From DATLLN01 sp963797175 (GTDB lineage: Bacteria; Actinomycetota; Thermoleophilia; Gaiellales; JAICJC01), in the NCBI GenBank assembly GCA_963797175.1, contig CAWCOL010000006.1, forward strand, positions 1 to 64,000: a stretch of 64,000 nt of DNA, read 5' to 3'. The notes beneath the pieces are model-generated. The model had not been told where the DNA came from. It was given only the letters and a program-made list of their open reading frames with translations, and did no database searches. Made by a program: the position numbers and the translations under genes. Numbering within the stretch: position 1 is the stretch's first letter; every line of letters starts with the position of its first letter. This document shows, one piece after another, positions 33,332 to 41,354 of the stretch.

Positions 33332-34314
33332 CCTACCCGCTCCGGGACTTCGCCCTCGAGGCGCGGCTCGAGACCGGCGGCACGGTCGCGGTGATCGGGC
33401 CGTCGGGTGCCGGCAAGACCACGCTGCTGCGGCTGGTCGCCGGCCTGCTGCGGCCGTCGCGCGGCTCTGTCGAGTGCGGCGGCGTGCGCTGGTTCGGCGA
33501 GGGCGTGGACGTCCCGGCCGAGCGGCGCCGGGTCGGCTTCGTCTTCCAGGACTACGCGCTCTTCCCGCACCTGTCGGTCCGTGCCAACGTCGCCTTCGAG
33601 GCGCGCCGCGATCCCGACGCGCTGCTTGCCCAGCTCGGTATCGACCACCTGAGCGGCGCCCGGCCGCGTGCGCTCTCCGGAGGCGAGCGGCAGCGGGTCG
33701 CACTGGCCCGCGCGCTTGCCATCGAGCCGGCGCTGCTGCTGCTGGACGAGCCGCTGTCCGCGCTCGACCCGGCGACGCGCGGTAGCGTCGCGGGCGAGCT
33801 CGCGGAGCTGATCCGCGCCGCGGGCGTGCCGGCGGTGATCGTGACCCATGCGTTCGAGGAGGCCGCGATGCTGGCCGACGACGTGGCCGTGATCGACCGC
33901 GGCCAGGTCGTCCAGCGCGGCTCGGCCGCCGACCTGCTGGAGTCGCCGGCGACGCCGTTCGTGGCCGAGTTCGCGGGCACCAACTACCTGCCCGGCATCG
34001 CCGACGGCCGCCTCGTCCTGCTGGAGCGGGGCGGCCGCGTGATCATCCCGGAGCCGGCGACAGGGCCGGTCGCGGTGCTGATCGCGCCGTGGGAGGTGAC
34101 CCTCTCGCTGTCCCCGCCCGACGCCGGCTCCGCGCTGAACGCCGTGCACGGGCCGGTCGAGCGGGTCGTCGTGTTGGGGAATCGGGCGCGCGTCGTCGTG
34201 GCCGGGCTCACCGCCGAGGTGACGCCGGAGTCGGTCGAGCGTCTGCGCATCGCCCCCGGCGTCGAGCTCGTCGCCAGCTGGAAGGCGACGGCCACGCGCG
34301 TCCTGCCGCGGTAG
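33328..34314 (+). CDS. modC: Molybdate ABC transporter ATP-binding protein, CTG start
   Basis: 328 aa from CTG 33328 overlapping the modB TGA. The first GTG in frame lies inside the strand before Walker A and is too late. Walker A GPSGAGKTT (24-32), Q-loop FVFQDYALFPHLSV, signature LSGGERQRVALARAL (about 116), Walker B LLLLDEPLSALD and switch His in IVTHAFEEA are all intact. A C-terminal TOBE domain (about 265-328) resembles ModC regulatory domains. It is the last gene of the operon. Confidence 0.92.
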   Translation: MTYPLRDFALEARLETGGTVAVIGPSGAGKTTLLRLVAGLLRPSRGSVECGGVRWFGEGVDVPAERRRVGFVFQDYALFPHLSVRANVAFEARRDPDALLAQLGIDHLSGARPRALSGGERQRVALARALAIEPALLLLDEPLSALDPATRGSVAGELAELIRAAGVPAVIVTHAFEEAAMLADDVAVIDRGQVVQRGSAADLLESPATPFVAEFAGTNYLPGIADGRLVLLERGGRVIIPEPATGPVAVLIAPWEVTLSLSPPDAGSALNAVHGPVERVVVLGNRARVVVAGLTAEVTPESVERLRIAPGVELVASWKATATRVLPR

Positions 34315-34318
34315 CGGA

Positions 34319-35218
34319 TCACCGGCGGTCGAGGAACGCGCCGATCCGCGCCTCGATCGCCGCCGGGTCGAGGCCGGCGATGCGGTCGAGATCCTCGGGC
34401 GTCCCGTAGGCGCGAAACGGCCTGCGCGGGACGCCGACCGAGAGCAGCCGCACGGCGCGGTGCGGGAGGGCCGCCGTCACGGCCGCGGCCAGCGTGCCCT
34501 CCTGGAAGGGCTCGACCACGACCAGCCCGGGCGCGTCAGCCATCTCGCGCGCGAGCGTCCCGGCGTCGAGCGGTGCCACGGTGATCGCGTAGAGCAGCGT
34601 CGCGTCCAGCCGCTCCGCGACCGGCAGCGCTGCGTCCAGCATCGGGCCGACGGCGAGGATCGTGCCCCGCGGCCCGCGGCGCAGCGGCAGGATCCGGCCC
34701 GGCTCGACCGGCTGCGCGAGGGCGTTCGCCCGCGCCTGCGTCCGCACGTACGAGAGGCGGTCGCCGCCCAGGATCGCCCGCAGCAGGCGGTCGACCTCGT
34801 CCGGGTGGCCGGGCACGTGCACCTCCAGGCCGGGCACGGTCATCAGCGCCGCCACATCGGCGGGGGAGTGGTGGGTGGTGCCCTCGGTGGCGTAGTCGTA
34901 GGAGCCACCGGTGCCGATCAGCGTTGCCGCCAGTTCCTGGTTGCCCAGATCGAGCTTGACCTGCTCGAGGGCCCGCTCGGCCAGGAACGGCGCGATCGTG
35001 TGGACGATCGGGTGGAACCCCTCCATCGCCATCCCGGCGGCGACGCCCACCATCGTCTGCTCCATGATGCCGACGTTGACCGCCCGCAGCGGGTCGGTGC
35101 GGAAGGCTTCGGCGAAATAGTCGGTGCTGATCTCGGCCAGCACGACGGCGAGCCGCGTGTCCTCGTGGAACAGCTCGACCGATGTCGCGGCCGCCTGCGC
35201 GCGCATGCTCGGGCTCAC
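34319..35218 (-). CDS. Transketolase C-terminal subunit
   Basis: 299 aa from GTG 35218, overlapping the N-terminal subunit stop (GTGA). It contains the pyrimidine-binding domain (VNVGIMEQTMVGVAAGMAMEGFHPIVHTIAPFLAERALEQVKLD) with the catalytic Glu in GIMEQ, and the C-terminal domain (TILAVGPMLDAALPVAERL, LVVVEPFQEGTL). Split transketolases are common in actinobacteria and archaea. It needs the partner encoded upstream to bind thiamine diphosphate. Confidence 0.9.
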   Translation of the reverse strand: MSPSMRAQAAATSVELFHEDTRLAVVLAEISTDYFAEAFRTDPLRAVNVGIMEQTMVGVAAGMAMEGFHPIVHTIAPFLAERALEQVKLDLGNQELAATLIGTGGSYDYATEGTTHHSPADVAALMTVPGLEVHVPGHPDEVDRLLRAILGGDRLSYVRTQARANALAQPVEPGRILPLRRGPRGTILAVGPMLDAALPVAERLDATLLYAITVAPLDAGTLAREMADAPGLVVVEPFQEGTLAAAVTAALPHRAVRLLSVGVPRRPFRAYGTPEDLDRIAGLDPAAIEARIGAFLDRR

Positions 35219-35935
35219 GATGGCTCCCGGGGGATGTCGGCCACGACCGCGGTCGGACGGTCGGAGCGGTGGGAGAGCGCGTCGCGCAGCGCGGCGTGGT
35301 CGCGGCCGCCGGCGGTGCGCGCGTCCCAGCCGAACTCCCGCAGCTTCGCGTCCAGCGAGCCGAGGTCGATCGAGCTGGAGTGGTTGTCGATCACCAGCAG
35401 CGTCAGGTTGCCCAGGGCGAGGTGGGGGGCGAGCATGATCGCCTCCCAGTTGCTGCCCTCGTTCAGCTCGGCGTCGCCTGTGAGGACGACGACGCGCTGC
35501 TCGTCCTGCCGGCGCGCCCGCAGGCCGAGCGCGACGCCGATCGCCATCGGCAGCCCGTGGCCCAGCGAGCCGGTCGAGGCCTCGACGCCGGGCACCAGCA
35601 GCCGGTCGGGATGGCCGCCCAGGCGGCCGTCCGCGGTGAAGAAGCTGGGCAGCCAGTCGGCGGGGAAGTAGCCGCGCCAGGCCAGCACGGCGTAGAAGGC
35701 GGCGGGCCCGTGCCCCTTGGAGAGGATGAAGCGGTCGCGGCCGTCCCAGGCCGGGTCGGCCGGGTCGTGCGCGCAGCACGTCGCGGTAGGCGACGAGGAT
35801 CGCGTCCAGCGTCGAGAAGCTCGACGCCGCGTGCTTCTCGTCTCCTTCGGCCAGCGCCGCCAGGCGCACCACCGCTGTTCGGTCGTCGTCCATGTCGGCA
35901 CCGTACGCCGGGCGGGCGCCGGGCGCCTCGGCCAT
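35215..35935 (-). CDS. Transketolase N-terminal subunit, apparent +1 frameshift
   Basis: About 239 aa after repair. Start ATG 35935 has GAGGAAGG 9 nt upstream (ATG 35893 is an alternative without one). The first 45 codons (… FSTLDAILVAYRDVLR) are in one frame and the rest (HDPADPAWDGRDRFILSKGHG onward) in the next. One extra base in the GCGCGC run near 35765-35778 accounts for it (span 3n+1). The thiamine diphosphate site is present: GSLGHGLPMAIG, then GDAELNEGSNWEA and VIDNHSSS. Confidence 0.82.
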
Positions 35936-35990
35936 CGGTCGCGACCTTCCTCGGCAATTGGGCTGAGTCGAGAATTTGCGTCGTGAGCGA

Positions 35991-36006
35991 TTGCGATATA
36001 TCGTAA
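35991..36006. promoter_or_regulatory. Probable PadR operator
   Basis: TTGCGATA and TATCGTAA form a 16-bp palindrome with one mismatched pair and no spacer, 46 bp before the padR-like start. Its AT content stands out locally and the AT-rich palindrome suits PadR autoregulation. Confidence 0.6.
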
Positions 36007-36051
36007 TGCATCAGAACGACAGACCACGAGCATTCGAGAGAGGAGGAACGA

Positions 36052-36645
36052 ATGACGACATACGCATTCACCGTGCACCAGCTGCGCGACCGGTGCGACA
36101 AGATGGGCGCAGGCCACGGCGGCCGGGGCCACCGCCGCCACATGCGCGGCGAGGGCCGCGGCATGGGCGGCTTCCTCGGCCGCGGGCCGCGGGCCGGCCG
36201 CGGCGAGATCCGCGCCGCCATCCTCGCCCTGCTGGCCGAGCAGCCGATGCACGGCTACCAGATCATGAGCGAGCTGGCCGAGCGCAGCGGCGGGGTGTGG
36301 CGCCCCAGCCCGGGCTCGATCTACCCGACGCTCCAGCAGCTGACGGATGAGGAGCTCGTCCGCGGCGAGGAGCGGGAGGGCGGCCGGCGCATCTTCGAGC
36401 TGACCGACGCCGGCCGTGAGGCCGCCGAGCAGGCCGTGGGCGCCCCGCCGTGGACGGCCGTCGGCGAGGAGGCCGACGCGTCGGCCCTGGAGCTGCGCGA
36501 CCTCGTTCATCAGGTGATGGCCGCGGCCCGACAGACGCTGCGGGCCGGCGAGGCCCGCCAGATCGACCAGGTCAAGGACGTGCTGCGCGACACGCGGCGG
36601 CGGATCTACGGGATCCTCGCCGACGAGGACGCCGACAAGTCCTGA
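36052..36645 (+). CDS. PadR-family transcriptional regulator
   Basis: 197 aa; AGGAGG (36041-36046) sets ATG 36052. The first 50 residues are rich in His, Gly and Arg (HGGRGHRRHMRGEGRG) and could bind metal. The PadR winged helix follows (IRAAILALLAEQPMHGYQIMSELAERSGGVWRPSPGSIYPTLQQL in family order), then a C-terminal dimerisation helix. A perfect 18-bp-arm palindrome lies 7 bp past the stop. Confidence 0.9.
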   Translation: MTTYAFTVHQLRDRCDKMGAGHGGRGHRRHMRGEGRGMGGFLGRGPRAGRGEIRAAILALLAEQPMHGYQIMSELAERSGGVWRPSPGSIYPTLQQLTDEELVRGEEREGGRRIFELTDAGREAAEQAVGAPPWTAVGEEADASALELRDLVHQVMAAARQTLRAGEARQIDQVKDVLRDTRRRIYGILADEDADKS

Positions 36646-36652
36646 CGTGACA

Positions 36653-36690
36653 GATGGTCGATTCCCCGGCACGCCGGGGAATCGACCATC
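36653..36690. terminator. Perfect 18-bp-arm palindrome, terminator-like
   Basis: GATGGTCGATTCCCCGGC (36653-36670) is followed by AC and then its exact reverse complement (36673-36690). It could form a very stable RNA hairpin ending the padR transcript. No T-run follows; TAGAGT, the -10 of the next gene, begins at once. A protein-binding palindrome is the alternative. Confidence 0.6.
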
Positions 36691-36696
36691 TAGAGT
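36691..36696 (+). promoter_or_regulatory. -10 element of a leaderless gene
   Basis: TAGAGT lies directly after the palindrome and 7 nt before ATG 36704. Confidence 0.45.
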
Positions 36697-36703
36697 CCCC
36701 TCG

Positions 36704-37651
36704 ATGCGGCTCTGCCTGATGATCGAGGGCCAGGAGGACGTCACCTGGGACGACTGGGCGGCGCTGGCCGACCTGTGCGAGGCGAGCCGCCTCGAGGCGC
36801 TGTTCCGCTCCGACCACTACCTCTCCGGCGACGGCCGCAACGGCCGCGGCGCGTTGGATGCCTGGACGACGCTGGCGGCGATCGCGGTGCGGACGGAGCG
36901 GATCCGGCTGGGCACGATGGTCTCGCCGGTCACGTTCCGCCACCCGTCGCTGGTCTCGCGCGCGGCCGTCACGGTCGACCACATCTCCGGCGGGCGCGCC
37001 GAGCTGGGCCTCGGCGCCGGCTGGTACGAGGCCGAGCACGAGGCGTTCGGGTTCCCGTTCCCGCCGCTGGGCGAGCGGATGGAGCTGCTGGCCGAGCAGC
37101 TCGAGATCGTCCGTCGCCAGTGGGAGGAGGCCGAGCCGACGTTCGCGGGCAGGCACTACCGGATCGAGCGCTCGGCGGCCCTGCCCAAGCCGGTGCAGGC
37201 GCGGATGCCGCTGATCGTTGGCGGCTCGGGCAAGCCGCGGACGGTCGCGATGGCGGCCCGCTGGGCGGACGAGTACAACGCCGTCGAGGGCGACCCGGAG
37301 ACGTGCCGGCGGCTGCGCGGCGCGCTGGACGAGGCGTGCCGTACCGCGGGCCGCGATCCCTCGTCGATGGTGTTCTCGATCATGACGACGGTGCTGGTCG
37401 GCCGCGACCAGGGCGAGCTGGAGGCGCGGGCGGCCCGCCTGGCCGAGCTGTTCTGGCCGGACAAGACGGCGGCGCAGGTGATCGAGGACAACCGGGCCGA
37501 CTGCATCATCGGGACGGTCGAGGAGGCGGCGGAGCGGCTGCGCGCGCTGGAGGATGCGGGCGTCGAGCGGGTCATGCTCCAGCACCTCGACCACCGCGAC
37601 CTCGACGCCGTCGAGCTGCTCGGCGGCGAGCTGGCGGAGGCGGTGGCCTGA
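36704..37651 (+). CDS. LLM-class F420-dependent oxidoreductase
   Basis: 315 aa; ATG 36704 is supported by TAGAGT 7 nt upstream. Luciferase-like barrel: RLCLMIEGQEDVTWDDW, FRSDHYL, IRLGTMVSPVTFRHPSLVSRAAVTVDHISGGR and GLGAGWYEAEH are the F420-binding and family segments. The electron acceptor cofactor F420 is made by genes 2 kb downstream. The substrate is unknown. The stop shares one base with the next start (TGATG). Confidence 0.88.
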   Translation: MRLCLMIEGQEDVTWDDWAALADLCEASRLEALFRSDHYLSGDGRNGRGALDAWTTLAAIAVRTERIRLGTMVSPVTFRHPSLVSRAAVTVDHISGGRAELGLGAGWYEAEHEAFGFPFPPLGERMELLAEQLEIVRRQWEEAEPTFAGRHYRIERSAALPKPVQARMPLIVGGSGKPRTVAMAARWADEYNAVEGDPETCRRLRGALDEACRTAGRDPSSMVFSIMTTVLVGRDQGELEARAARLAELFWPDKTAAQVIEDNRADCIIGTVEEAAERLRALEDAGVERVMLQHLDHRDLDAVELLGGELAEAVA

Positions 37652-38040
37652 TGGAGCTGCCCGACGAGGCCGTCCGCCTGCTGCGCAGCACGGCGCTCGC
37701 GCACCTCGCCACCATCAACCGCGACGGCACGCCGCAGGTGACGCCGCTCTGGATCGACGTCGAGGATGGCCGGCCGGTGATGAACACCGCCGTCGGCCGG
37801 CTCAAGGAGCGCAACATCCGCCGCGATCCGCGCGTCACGGTCGAGGTCACCGACCTGGAGGACACCGAGGTCTACGTCGAGATCCGCGGCACCGCCGAGC
37901 TGGTCCTGGAGGGCGCGCGCGACCACGCCCACCGGTTGGCGATGAAGTACACCGGCGAGCAGTTCGACAACTTCGAGCCCGGCGTCGACCGGGTCTCGAT
38001 CGTCGTCACGCCGCTCCGCGTGCTGTTCCACCAGAGCTGA
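37651..38040 (+). CDS. PPOX-class F420-dependent oxidoreductase
   Basis: 129 aa. Split beta-barrel flavin/F420 fold: STALAHLATINRDGTPQVTPLWIDVEDG, NTAVGRLKERNIRRDPRVTVEV, EVYVEIRGTAEL and MKYTG. Members of this family bind F420 rather than FMN and reduce various small molecules. It is coupled to the LLM oxidoreductase by a one-base overlap, so the two are cotranscribed. Confidence 0.87.
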   Translation: MELPDEAVRLLRSTALAHLATINRDGTPQVTPLWIDVEDGRPVMNTAVGRLKERNIRRDPRVTVEVTDLEDTEVYVEIRGTAELVLEGARDHAHRLAMKYTGEQFDNFEPGVDRVSIVVTPLRVLFHQS

Positions 38041-38041
38041 T

Positions 38042-39040
38042 CTAGAAGCGGTCGCGCAGCGCCGGCAGCACCTCGGCCGCGAAGCGCTCGAGGAAGCGGC
38101 CCTGGTCGGCCGCGGGGCTGTGGAAGACGAGGTGGGAGAAGCCCATCTCGACGTAGGGCGCGACGCGATCGCACACCTCCACCGGGTCGCCGGTGACGAT
38201 GAACCGGCTCTCGGCATGGACGTGCTCCTCCGCCGCGAGCCGCTCCAGCTCGAGCGGGTCGTCCACGCCCTGCTTGCTCTCGGCCGGCAGCGCCAGCGCC
38301 GCCCAGAAGCGGCAGTCCTCGATCGCCCGCTCATGGTCGTGGTCGTAGGAGACCTTCACCTCGAGCATCCGCTCCTGTGCCGCCGGGTCGCGGCCCGCCT
38401 CGCGCGCTCCGCGCTCGAGCGCCGGCAGCAGCTTCTCGGTGTACAGCTCGGCCGGCTTGCCGCTGGTGGTGATGTAGCCGTCGCCGGCGGCGCCGGCGAA
38501 GCGCGCCGCCTTCGGCCCGGCGGCGGCGATCAGGATCGGCGGCGGCACCTCGGGCCGGTCGTAAATGGTGGCCCGCAGGGTGCGGTAGTGGTCGCCCTCG
38601 AACGTCACCCGCTCCTCGCTCCACAGCCGCCGGATCAGCGTCACCGCCTCGTCCAGCCGCGCCAGCCGCTCGGCGAAGCCCGGCCACTCGATGCCGAGGG
38701 CGGGCACCTCGTTCATCGACTCGCCGCTGCCGACGCCGAGGAAGACGCGGCCGGGGGCGAGCAGCCCGAGGGTGGCGAACGCCTGCGCGACCAGCGAGGG
38801 ATGGGTGCGCAGGGTCGGCGTGAGGACGCTGGTGCCGATGCGGACGCGCTCGCTGCGCGCGGCCAGCGCGCCCAGCCAGGGCAGGGCCGCGGGGGAGTGC
38901 CCGCCGGTGTGCCGGAAGGGCTGGAAGTGGTCGGAGACGGCGACGCTGTCGAAGCCGCGGCGCTCCGCCGCCAGCGCCAGGTCGAGCAGCTCCACGGGCC
39001 CGAACTGCTCGGCCGATGCCTTGTAGCCGAGCGTGATCAC
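38042..39040 (-). CDS. fgd: F420-dependent glucose-6-phosphate dehydrogenase type
   Basis: 332 aa from GTG 39040 (TACACT 6 nt upstream). Very close in layout to mycobacterial FGD1: LGYKASAEQFGPVELLDLA, SDHFQPFRHTGGHSPAALPW, RIGTSVLTPTLR, RVFLGVGSGESMNE, GDGYITTSGKPAELYTEKLLPA and HLVFHSPAADQGRFLE. FGD oxidises glucose-6-phosphate and reduces F420, feeding F420H2-dependent enzymes. Hydroxy-sugar specificity can vary in the family. It is convergent with the PPOX gene and divergent from fbiD. Confidence 0.88.
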   Translation of the reverse strand: MITLGYKASAEQFGPVELLDLALAAERRGFDSVAVSDHFQPFRHTGGHSPAALPWLGALAARSERVRIGTSVLTPTLRTHPSLVAQAFATLGLLAPGRVFLGVGSGESMNEVPALGIEWPGFAERLARLDEAVTLIRRLWSEERVTFEGDHYRTLRATIYDRPEVPPPILIAAAGPKAARFAGAAGDGYITTSGKPAELYTEKLLPALERGAREAGRDPAAQERMLEVKVSYDHDHERAIEDCRFWAALALPAESKQGVDDPLELERLAAEEHVHAESRFIVTGDPVEVCDRVAPYVEMGFSHLVFHSPAADQGRFLERFAAEVLPALRDRF

Positions 39041-39060
39041 GGCGGCAGTGTACCGGCGAG

Positions 39061-39066
39061 TACGAT
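39061..39066 (+). promoter_or_regulatory. -10 element of fbiD
   Basis: TACGAT ends 9 nt before ATG 39076. The divergent fgd -10 (TACACT, 39047-39052 reverse) lies 8 bp away, so both genes of F420 supply fire from one 30-bp region. Confidence 0.5.
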
Positions 39067-39075
39067 CCCCGCCGG

Positions 39076-39642
39076 ATGCACATCCTGATCCCCCTCAAGC
39101 GCCTCGACGACGCCAAGAGCCGGCTCTCCGAGACGATGACCCCGGCCGAGCGCGGCGAGCTGATGCTGAGCATGCTGGCGCACGTCGCGGCCACCGCCCG
39201 GGCGGCGGCGCTCGGCCCCGTCTCGCTGGCCACGTCCGAGCCCGAGGCCCAGCGGCTCGCCGCCGAGCTCGAGGTCGGGCTGGTCACGGACGGCGGCCTG
39301 CCCTGGAACGAGGGGCTCGTCCACGCCCGCGCCCAGCTCGAACCGCCACCGGACGCCGTGCTCTACCTGGCCGGCGACCTGCCGCTGCTGACAACGGGCG
39401 ATCTGCACCAGATGGCCGCCGTGCCCGGAGCAGTGGTCGTCGCGCGCGCGCACGACGGCGGCACCAACGCGCTGCTGGTGCGACCGGCGGACGCGATGGC
39501 GCCCGCGTTCGGCGTGCCCGGCAGCGCCCGACTGCACGCCGAGGCGGCGCGCCGGCTGGGGCTTCGCGCGGTCACGGTCGACCTGCCCGGCCTGGCGCTG
39601 GACGTCGATTCGCCGGCCGACGTGCGCTCGGTGACGGGCTGA
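39076..39642 (+). CDS. fbiD: Phosphoenolpyruvate/2-phospho-L-lactate guanylyltransferase
   Basis: 188 aa. Nucleotidyltransferase fold of CofC/FbiD: HILIPLKRLDDAKSRLSETMTPAERGEL at the front, AVLYLAGDLPLLTTGDL as the metal/nucleotide site, ARAHDGGTNALLVRP and LDVDSPADV. It makes the activated GPP-type precursor that FbiA joins to Fo. In actinobacteria PEP is the usual substrate. It runs against cofE and overlaps its tail by 71 bp. Confidence 0.92.
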   Translation: MHILIPLKRLDDAKSRLSETMTPAERGELMLSMLAHVAATARAAALGPVSLATSEPEAQRLAAELEVGLVTDGGLPWNEGLVHARAQLEPPPDAVLYLAGDLPLLTTGDLHQMAAVPGAVVVARAHDGGTNALLVRPADAMAPAFGVPGSARLHAEAARRLGLRAVTVDLPGLALDVDSPADVRSVTG

Positions 39643-40375
39643 GAGAGAAGAGGTCGCGCTCCGGCCCGCGGATCAGCTCGCGCGCCGTCCCCTCGCCGTG
39701 CGGCGCGAAGCCGCGGACGAGCGCCGCGGGGACGCGCTCCAGCTTGCCGAACACGAGGTCGGCCGCCGCGGCCAGCTCGTCGGCCACGGCGACCGACGTC
39801 GTGCGCAGCCGGTAGCCGGCGGGATCGACCTGGTCGGCGAGGCTGCGGAGCGGCGCCAGCCCGCTGACGCCGATCGCCGTGCCGACGATGCCGTTGCGCA
39901 GCGGCCGGCCCATCGTGTCGGCGACGACGACGGCGATGCGCGCGCCGCTTGCCCGCTCGGCATCGGCGCGGAGCAGAGCGGCCGAGCCGTCCGGATCGAC
40001 CGGCAGCAGCACCGCGGTGCCGGGCCCGGGCGCATTCGAGCGGTCGATGCCGGCGCTGGCGCAGACGAACCCGTGGTGGGTCTCGGCGATCAGCAGCGTG
40101 CCCCGGCGGCGGACGATCCGGCGGCTCTCGCGCAGCACCAGCTCGGTGTGCCGCGCGTCGCCGCCCTCGCCCGTCAGCTCCAGCGCGCGAGCCGACGGCT
40201 CGACCGTGCCCAGGTCGACGATCCGGCCCTCGCTCTTGCTCACCGCCTTGTGCGACACCACCAGCACGTCGCCGTCCAGCAGCGGCGGCGCGGCCGCGAG
40301 CAGCAGCTCGCACAGGGCCGTCCCGGCCGTGATCTCGCCCTCCACCGCGAGCGGGATCACGCGCAGCTCGCTCAT
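39572..40375 (-). CDS. cofE: Coenzyme F420-0:L-glutamate ligase
   Basis: 267 aa from ATG 40375, overlapping the fbiA stop (ATGA). Single-domain CofE/FbiB-N: VIPLAVEGEITAGTALCELL, VLVVSHKAVSKSEGRIVDL, ETHHGFVCASAGIDRSNAPG, IAVVVADTMGRPLRNGIVGTAIGVSG. It adds glutamates to F420-0. The FbiB C-terminal nitroreductase-like domain of mycobacteria is absent. The last 25 residues (Pro/Arg/Ser) overlap fbiD and are probably not conserved. Confidence 0.92.
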   Translation of the reverse strand: MSELRVIPLAVEGEITAGTALCELLLAAAPPLLDGDVLVVSHKAVSKSEGRIVDLGTVEPSARALELTGEGGDARHTELVLRESRRIVRRRGTLLIAETHHGFVCASAGIDRSNAPGPGTAVLLPVDPDGSAALLRADAERASGARIAVVVADTMGRPLRNGIVGTAIGVSGLAPLRSLADQVDPAGYRLRTTSVAVADELAAAADLVFGKLERVPAALVRGFAPHGEGTARELIRGPERDLFSLSPSPSARRPANRRPAPGRAGRP

Positions 40376-41319
40376 GCGGCCCCCGCCGCGGCCAGGGCGA
40401 CCCGGGCCAGGTCCCTCCGCGCAGCCTGATCGCGCATCACCGCATCGGTGACGACCGGCTCGATGCCGAGCGCCTCGATCGCGGGCGCGAGCCCGGCGTC
40501 GGCGGTGTCGATCACCAGCGCGTCGATCAGCCCCTGGTAGATGCGGGCGACGCCGGCGACGGACACCTCGTGGCCGAGCGAGCCGAGCATCGCCGCGGCA
40601 GGGCCGCGCAGCGCGGCGCCGGCGACGATCGGGCTGACCGCCACGCGGCGGCCGGGCGCACCGGCCAGCGCGTCGCGCAGGCCGGGGACGGCCAGGATCG
40701 GCTCGATCGAGATCAGCGGGTTGGACGGGGCGATCACGACCGGGCCGGCGGCGAGCGCCTCCAGCACGCCGGGCCCAGGACGCGTCGCCGCGGCGCCCTC
40801 GAACCGCAGCCCGCGCACCGTGTCGGCGTGGCGGCGGCGCACGTAGTACGTCTGGAAGTCGATCTCGCCCTCGTCGGTGGCGACCATCGTCCGCAGCCGG
40901 TCGTCGGTGCAGGGCAGCAGCCGCAGCCCCAGCCCGAGCGCCGAGGCCAACCGCGCCGTGGCCTCGCTCAGCGTCGCGCCCTCGGCCAGCCAGCCGGTGC
41001 GCGCCATGTGCAGCCCCACGTCGAGGTCGCCGAGCCAGAACCACGCGTCCGAGCCCAGCGACCGGGCGCGCTCGAGGGCGCGGTCGGAGTCGCCGCGCAC
41101 GCCCCAGCCCTTGTCCTCGTCGATCCATCCCGTCAGCGTGTAGAGCACGGTGTCGAGGTCGGGCGAGACGTGCAGGCCGTGCATGTCGATGTCGTCGCCG
41201 ACGTTGCCCACCACGACGACGGACGACGGATCGACCACCTCGACGACGCCCTGCAGGAAGCGCGCGGCGCCCACGCCGCCGGCGAGCACGGTGACGGTGT
41301 GGCTCGGCATCGCGGACAT
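40372..41319 (-). CDS. fbiA: 2-phospho-L-lactate (or enolpyruvyl) transferase
   Basis: 315 aa from ATG 41319; ATG 41310 and 41358 are in frame too. CofD/FbiA motifs: TVTVLAGGVGAARFLQGV, VGNVGDDIDMHGLHVSPDLDTVLYTLTG, GVRGDSDRALERARSLG, WFWLGDLDVGLHMARTGWL and VVIAPSNPLISIEPIL. It transfers the activated C3 unit to Fo. It forms an operon with cofE. fbiC (Fo synthase) is not in the window. Confidence 0.94.
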   Translation of the reverse strand: MSAMPSHTVTVLAGGVGAARFLQGVVEVVDPSSVVVVGNVGDDIDMHGLHVSPDLDTVLYTLTGWIDEDKGWGVRGDSDRALERARSLGSDAWFWLGDLDVGLHMARTGWLAEGATLSEATARLASALGLGLRLLPCTDDRLRTMVATDEGEIDFQTYYVRRRHADTVRGLRFEGAAATRPGPGVLEALAAGPVVIAPSNPLISIEPILAVPGLRDALAGAPGRRVAVSPIVAGAALRGPAAAMLGSLGHEVSVAGVARIYQGLIDALVIDTADAGLAPAIEALGIEPVVTDAVMRDQAARRDLARVALAAAGAA

Positions 41320-41324
41320 ATGAT
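41319..41324 (+). promoter_or_regulatory. -10 element before a leaderless mini-ORF
   Basis: TATGAT ends 9 nt before ATG 41334, the start of a six-codon reading frame that ends on the EamA start. Confidence 0.45.
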
Positions 41325-41333
41325 GCCGCGCAG

Positions 41334-41354
41334 ATGCGGACGGCCCGCCGGTGA
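41334..41354 (+). CDS. Six-codon leaderless upstream ORF
   Basis: Reads MRTARR then TGA. The TGA (41352-41354) overlaps the GTG start (41351) of the EamA transporter gene, the same GTGA joint used between full genes here. A ribosome on a leaderless transcript would end exactly where the transporter starts, which could couple its translation to arginine or charging state. Untested; a chance frame is possible. Confidence 0.35.
   Translation: MRTARR

Noticed and set aside
36653..36690. Calling the 18-bp-arm palindrome a transposon end or IS remnant
   Set aside because: No second copy is visible in the window and no transposase fragment is near; a hairpin or operator role is simpler.
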